Assembly (NCBI GenBank): GCA_964409775.1
Contig: CAYPEI010000001.1
Location: forward strand, 285,353 to 349,352
DNA: 64,000 bases
Reading direction: 5' to 3'
Origin: JAHBXL01 sp964409775
Lineage (GTDB): Bacteria > Planctomycetota > Phycisphaerae > Phycisphaerales > UBA1924
Part shown: positions 61,229 through 64,000 of the stretch, piece by piece
Position numbering within the stretch: the first letter of the stretch is position 1
Layout: each line of letters begins with the position of its first letter
Translations under genes and position numbers: made by a program
Notes under the pieces: generated by a model
Seen by the model: only the letters and a program-made list of their open reading frames with translations
Databases searched by the model: none
What the model was told of the DNA's origin: nothing

Positions 61229-61601
61229 AACCCCAGCAAGGCCAGGGCAGTTCACGGGCAGCGAGGGATCCTTCGCGGTCAGGTCCGAACAGCGGGGCGC
61301 GGCGACGATCGTCTCGCCCAGCGGCGAGATCGATCTGAACGCCTCGCCGCTGCTCCGTCAGGAACTCAAGCGAGTCCACACCTCCCGCCCGCAGCGGCTG
61401 GTCGTCAATCTTGATGCCGTCCCCTACATGGATTCATCCGGTGTCGCCACGCTTGTCGAGGCCATGCAGATGGCCCGGAAGAACTCGACACGGCTCGTGC
61501 TCTGCGGCATGCAGGACAAGGTCCGCTCGATCTTCGAGATCGCCCGGCTCGACACCGTCTTCACCATCGTCGCCGATATCGACGCCGCGATGAACGCGTA
61601 G
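61215..61601 (+). CDS. STAS-domain anti-anti-sigma factor
   Basis: A 128-residue STAS protein (GTG start). The hallmark phosphorylatable serine lies in VPYMDSSGVATLVEAM (DSSG). The N-terminal strand is TIVSPSGEIDLNASPLL. It should be the phosphorylation target of the overlapping kinase. Because an MlaE-type permease gene follows nine bases on, an MlaB-like role (STAS subunit of the lipid ABC transporter) is an alternative. The intact DSSG motif favours a switch function, or both. Confidence 0.9.
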   Translation: MEVAETPARPGQFTGSEGSFAVRSEQRGAATIVSPSGEIDLNASPLLRQELKRVHTSRPQRLVVNLDAVPYMDSSGVATLVEAMQMARKNSTRLVLCGMQDKVRSIFEIARLDTVFTIVADIDAAMNA

Positions 61602-61610
61602 CCCATTGCC

Positions 61611-62441
61611 ATGAGCAGCCCGGCGCCAGCACGACCGATCTTCGCGACGCTCTCCTTTCTGGCGTCACGGGCCGGCGAGGTCCTCGACCAGGTCGGCGCG
61701 GTCTGGTTCCTCTTCGCCGAAGCCTGCCGCTGGGTCTTCCGTTCGTTCACCCGCCGCAAGGTCCGCCTCGGCCGCCCCGCCATCATCTCACAGATCGTCC
61801 GCATCGGCGTCCGCTCAGTCTTCATCATCTCGCTCGTCTCCGGCTGCGTCGGCCTCATCCTGGTCTTGCAGATGGCCCCGCCGCTCGACAACTTCGGACA
61901 AAAAGACCTTGTCGCCAATATCACCGGCGTCGCGGTCCTGCGTGAACTCGGCCCGCTCATCGCCGCGATCGTGCTCACCGGCTTTGCCGGCGCCGCCATC
62001 GCCGCCGAGATCGGCACCATGGTCGTCGGCGAGGAGATCGAGGCCCTCGAGGCACACGCCCTCAATCCCATCCGCTTCCTTGTCGTGCCCCGCGTCATCG
62101 CGGCGGTCGTCAGCATGACACTGCTGGCCGTGCTCTCCGATGCCGTCGCCGTCGCCGCGGGCTGGGCCATGGGTGTCGGCGCGCTGGGCATCCCATCGGA
62201 ACGCTACATCCAGAACACGCTCGACCAGGTCAAACTCGCCGACTTCCTCACCGGCATCGGCAAGGCCACTGTCTTCGGCCTGCTCATCGGCCTCATCGCC
62301 TGCACCAACGGTCTCCGTGTGACTGGCGGCGCGGCCGGCGTCGGCCGTGCCACGACCGGCACCGTCGTCCAGTCCGTCGTCGCGATCATCTTCGCCGACC
62401 TCGCCTTCACCGCCATCTTCTACGCCGTCGGCTGGGTCTGA
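61611..62441 (+). CDS. mlaE: MlaE-family lipid ABC transporter permease
   Basis: A 276-residue permease. The MlaE signature is clear: GVAVLRELGPLIAAIVLTGF, AAIAAEIGTMVVGEEIEAL and ALNPIRFLVVPRVIA. Five to six helices follow the family pattern. MlaE partners with the ATPase MlaF and the MCE protein MlaD to move phospholipids between membranes. Neither gene follows in the window; the next 373 bases are empty and then comes an unrelated RtcB gene. Confidence 0.93.
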   Translation: MSSPAPARPIFATLSFLASRAGEVLDQVGAVWFLFAEACRWVFRSFTRRKVRLGRPAIISQIVRIGVRSVFIISLVSGCVGLILVLQMAPPLDNFGQKDLVANITGVAVLRELGPLIAAIVLTGFAGAAIAAEIGTMVVGEEIEALEAHALNPIRFLVVPRVIAAVVSMTLLAVLSDAVAVAAGWAMGVGALGIPSERYIQNTLDQVKLADFLTGIGKATVFGLLIGLIACTNGLRVTGGAAGVGRATTGTVVQSVVAIIFADLAFTAIFYAVGWV

Positions 62442-62814
62442 CGCCGTAGCATCGGGCCTCTGCCCGATGATGCGGCGCGGCCGCCTGTCACGCGACATCG
62501 CCCTGAAACCTCCCGCTTGAGATTTCAAACGGTCGGCGAGTCGGGATGTCACCGCATACGCCGCGCCCGCTCGTGTCCAGTGCGGCAGGCTCGCTCCCCG
62601 CCGTTTGACGATCCGCGCCGACCCGGCTATGCGACCAGCACGCCTGCACTTCATGACCCGCGGAGGACAGGGTGGACCGCACAACGAAATCGGCGTGCCG
62701 ATCGTGGGACCCCGGCTCCCTCTCCTATCGACGTGGAAACTCCATACACTCTCCCTCTCGTGCCCGCTCCATCCCCCGTGAATCCCTCTGCCGCTGCCCG
62801 GCAGGAGCGCTCTC
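62442..62814. other. Gap after mlaE, no gene supported
   Basis: A 373-base stretch where mlaF would be expected. No open frame has ribosome-binding or family support. It is C/T-rich on the plus strand near 62700-62760. It ends with AGGAG at 62803-62807, the ribosome-binding site of the RtcB gene. Confidence 0.5.
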
Positions 62815-63783
62815 GTGTCGTCGTCCGTACTCACCAACCTTTCCCGCGAGCCTGACTACGTCATCCGTCAATGGCTCACGATCGCCGGAGCGCTCAAGGT
62901 TGCCCAGCGCGTGATCAGCCTGCCGGACACGTGCCCCGGGAAGAGCCCGCTCCCGACCGGCACCGCTTTCCTCACCGCCGATGCCGGATGGCGTCGCTTC
63001 GCCCTCTCCGATGTCGGCTGCGGCATGGCCGTTGTGCGCACCCGTTTCACGGGCGAGGACGCCGAGAGCGCCGCGTTCCGGACCCTCTGGGACCAGCTCT
63101 GCGACGAGCTCGCGTCCAGGCGAAACAAGGGTCTCGGCGACCTCGGCTCCGGCAACCACTTCCTCGATGCCGTCGCGTCCCACGCCGACAACTCGCTCTG
63201 CCTCGTCGTCCACACCGGCTCGCGGCAGGAGAGCGGCCTCGTCGACGACCTCGTGGACCAGCCCGAGCGGTTCGACCGGGAGTTCCTCCGCATCCGCTCG
63301 TGGGCACGCGACAACCGCGCGGCCGTGCTCGACATCGCCGAGAAACACCTCGGCACGTTTGCCCGATACTCGCCCGAAGCCGAGCGAATCGACCGTGACC
63401 ACAACCATTTCGAGCAGCTCGGCGTCGGGATGCTCGTCCGCAAAGGCGTCCAGCGCGTCGCCCCCGGCGAACTCGCCGTCATCCCCTCTCACCTGCTCGA
63501 TGACATGGTCATCGTCCGTGCGCGGCCGGACGTCGCCTCGATCCTCAACTGCCTCCCTCACGGCACCGGCCGCACGATGTCGCGATCCGACGCCAAGAAG
63601 GTCCAGTTCGACTTCGGACAGATGCGGCAGGCGGTGTACATCCCCGCCATGATCGACAACGCCTCGCTGCGCACCGAGGCTCCATCCTGCTACCGCAGCC
63701 TCGACGACGGCCTCGCCTGCATCCAAAGCTACGTCGACGTCGTCGAACGCTTCACTCCCGTCGCATACATCGGACAGCTCTGA
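62815..63783 (+). CDS. Short RtcB-family RNA ligase homologue
   Basis: A 322-residue protein (GTG start) related to RtcB, which joins RNA 2',3'-cyclic phosphate or 3'-phosphate ends to 5'-OH ends using GTP and manganese. Catalytic elements remain: LSDVGCGMAV, LGSGNHFLDA, VHTGSRQESG, HNHFEQLG and the guanylylated-histidine motif as PHGTGRTMSR (usually SHGAGR). It is shorter than canonical RtcB (about 400-480), like RtcB2-type paralogues that sit with the release factor PrfH. AGCT sites, nearly absent elsewhere, occur five times in this gene, pointing to a foreign origin. Confidence 0.87.
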   Translation: MSSSVLTNLSREPDYVIRQWLTIAGALKVAQRVISLPDTCPGKSPLPTGTAFLTADAGWRRFALSDVGCGMAVVRTRFTGEDAESAAFRTLWDQLCDELASRRNKGLGDLGSGNHFLDAVASHADNSLCLVVHTGSRQESGLVDDLVDQPERFDREFLRIRSWARDNRAAVLDIAEKHLGTFARYSPEAERIDRDHNHFEQLGVGMLVRKGVQRVAPGELAVIPSHLLDDMVIVRARPDVASILNCLPHGTGRTMSRSDAKKVQFDFGQMRQAVYIPAMIDNASLRTEAPSCYRSLDDGLACIQSYVDVVERFTPVAYIGQL

Positions 63784-64000
63784 TGCAGCTGCGCCTCGTG
63801 CCACCGTGATCGGCTTTGCGATCTCGGTGCCCTGCCCCTTCGCCGATCATTCTCAGCAGCAATCGGCCGGACGACGCTCAATACCGCTCGCTCTGTGCCC
63901 TCTGTGTCACCTGTGGACGGCCGCGAAACATCGGACAAGTACGATCACTCCGCACTCCGCACTCCGCACTCCGCACTCCGCACTCCGCACTCCGCACTCC
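63784..64000. other. End of window, no gene supported
   Basis: 217 bases after RtcB without a supported gene. It contains a CT/TG-rich stretch (GCTCTGTGCCCTCTGTGTC near 63890) and ends in a microsatellite. Confidence 0.45.
63946..64000 (+). repeat. Heptanucleotide microsatellite (CACTCCG)n
   Basis: Almost eight perfect head-to-tail copies of CACTCCG run to the window edge and probably continue past it. Confidence 0.9.

Noticed and set aside
61215..61601. Calling the STAS protein MlaB outright
   Set aside because: The phosphorylatable DSSG motif and the overlapping RsbW-like kinase favour an anti-anti-sigma role; MlaB remains only an alternative.
63946..64000. Possible CRISPR array at the window end
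   Set aside because: The repeats are 7 bp, contiguous and without spacers, so this is a microsatellite.

Overview
The window reads as one contiguous piece of a high-GC (roughly two-thirds G+C by eye) planctomycete chromosome, most likely class Phycisphaerae, order Phycisphaerales. The clues are three secreted proteins ending in the doubled PDIFAFLS-WFA 'GC-type dockerin' tail, several large pseudopilin-like proteins with a GFTLIELL prepilin leader, a Bat/MoxR operon, flagellar filament-cap genes, and a small division/peptidoglycan cluster (rsmH, LysM protein, ftsL-like, ftsI) in place of a full dcw cluster. Gene density is high, with many ATGA or GTGA stop/start overlaps.

Layout. 0-3.4 kb: an exported HEAT-repeat protein with an embedded receiver-like domain, divergent from a protein with an N-terminal helix-turn-helix and a C-terminal receiver. 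3.5-9.8 kb: an ABC exporter pair, a methyltransferase, a large UbiD-family decarboxylase and a pseudopilin-like protein. 9.9-14.1 kb: two dockerin-tailed secreted proteins, one a metalloprotease. 14.1-19.6 kb: ftsI, ftsL-like, LysM, rsmH and an exported endonuclease/exonuclease/phosphatase-fold enzyme. 19.6-30.2 kb: recJ, a cobalamin adenosyltransferase, a SpoIIE-type phosphatase, an OPT transporter, a DNA methyltransferase, an NrnA-like DHH phosphoesterase, ribF, a small membrane protein and map. 30.4-34 kb: two tandem paralogous pseudopilin-like genes with clear terminators, and a zinc-ribbon membrane protein. 34-41.1 kb: a parvulin-type isomerase, fliS, fliD behind a good sigma-54-like promoter, a membrane protein and the trigger factor. 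41.3-48.4 kb: a third dockerin protein, an FG-GAP-like protein, tRNA-Leu(CAG), an HtrA-like protease and a large unknown exported protein. 48.6-57.9 kb: a seven-gene MoxR-DUF58-Bat operon with a BatB/BatC fusion. 57.9-64 kb: YjbQ, guaA, a small lipoprotein, an RsbW-like kinase with a STAS protein and an MlaE-type permease, then a short RtcB homologue and a heptanucleotide microsatellite.

The most striking global signal is near-absence of the tetranucleotide AGCT. Reading the whole window by eye I found five copies in the first 62.8 kb, against roughly 190 expected from composition, but six within about 700 bp in and just after the RtcB gene. Codon choice elsewhere bends to avoid it: Glu-Leu is GAA-CTN or GAG-TTN, and Ser-Tyr is AGT-TAC. 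This points to strong selection against AGCT in the host and a recent foreign origin for RtcB.

Functional themes are envelope biogenesis and surface display (dockerins, pseudopilins, Bat, PBP, HtrA, PPIase, MlaE), signalling by receiver and partner-switching modules (HTH-REC, HEAT-REC, SpoIIE phosphatase, RsbW/STAS), and core housekeeping (guaA, ribF, map, tig, recJ, rsmH).
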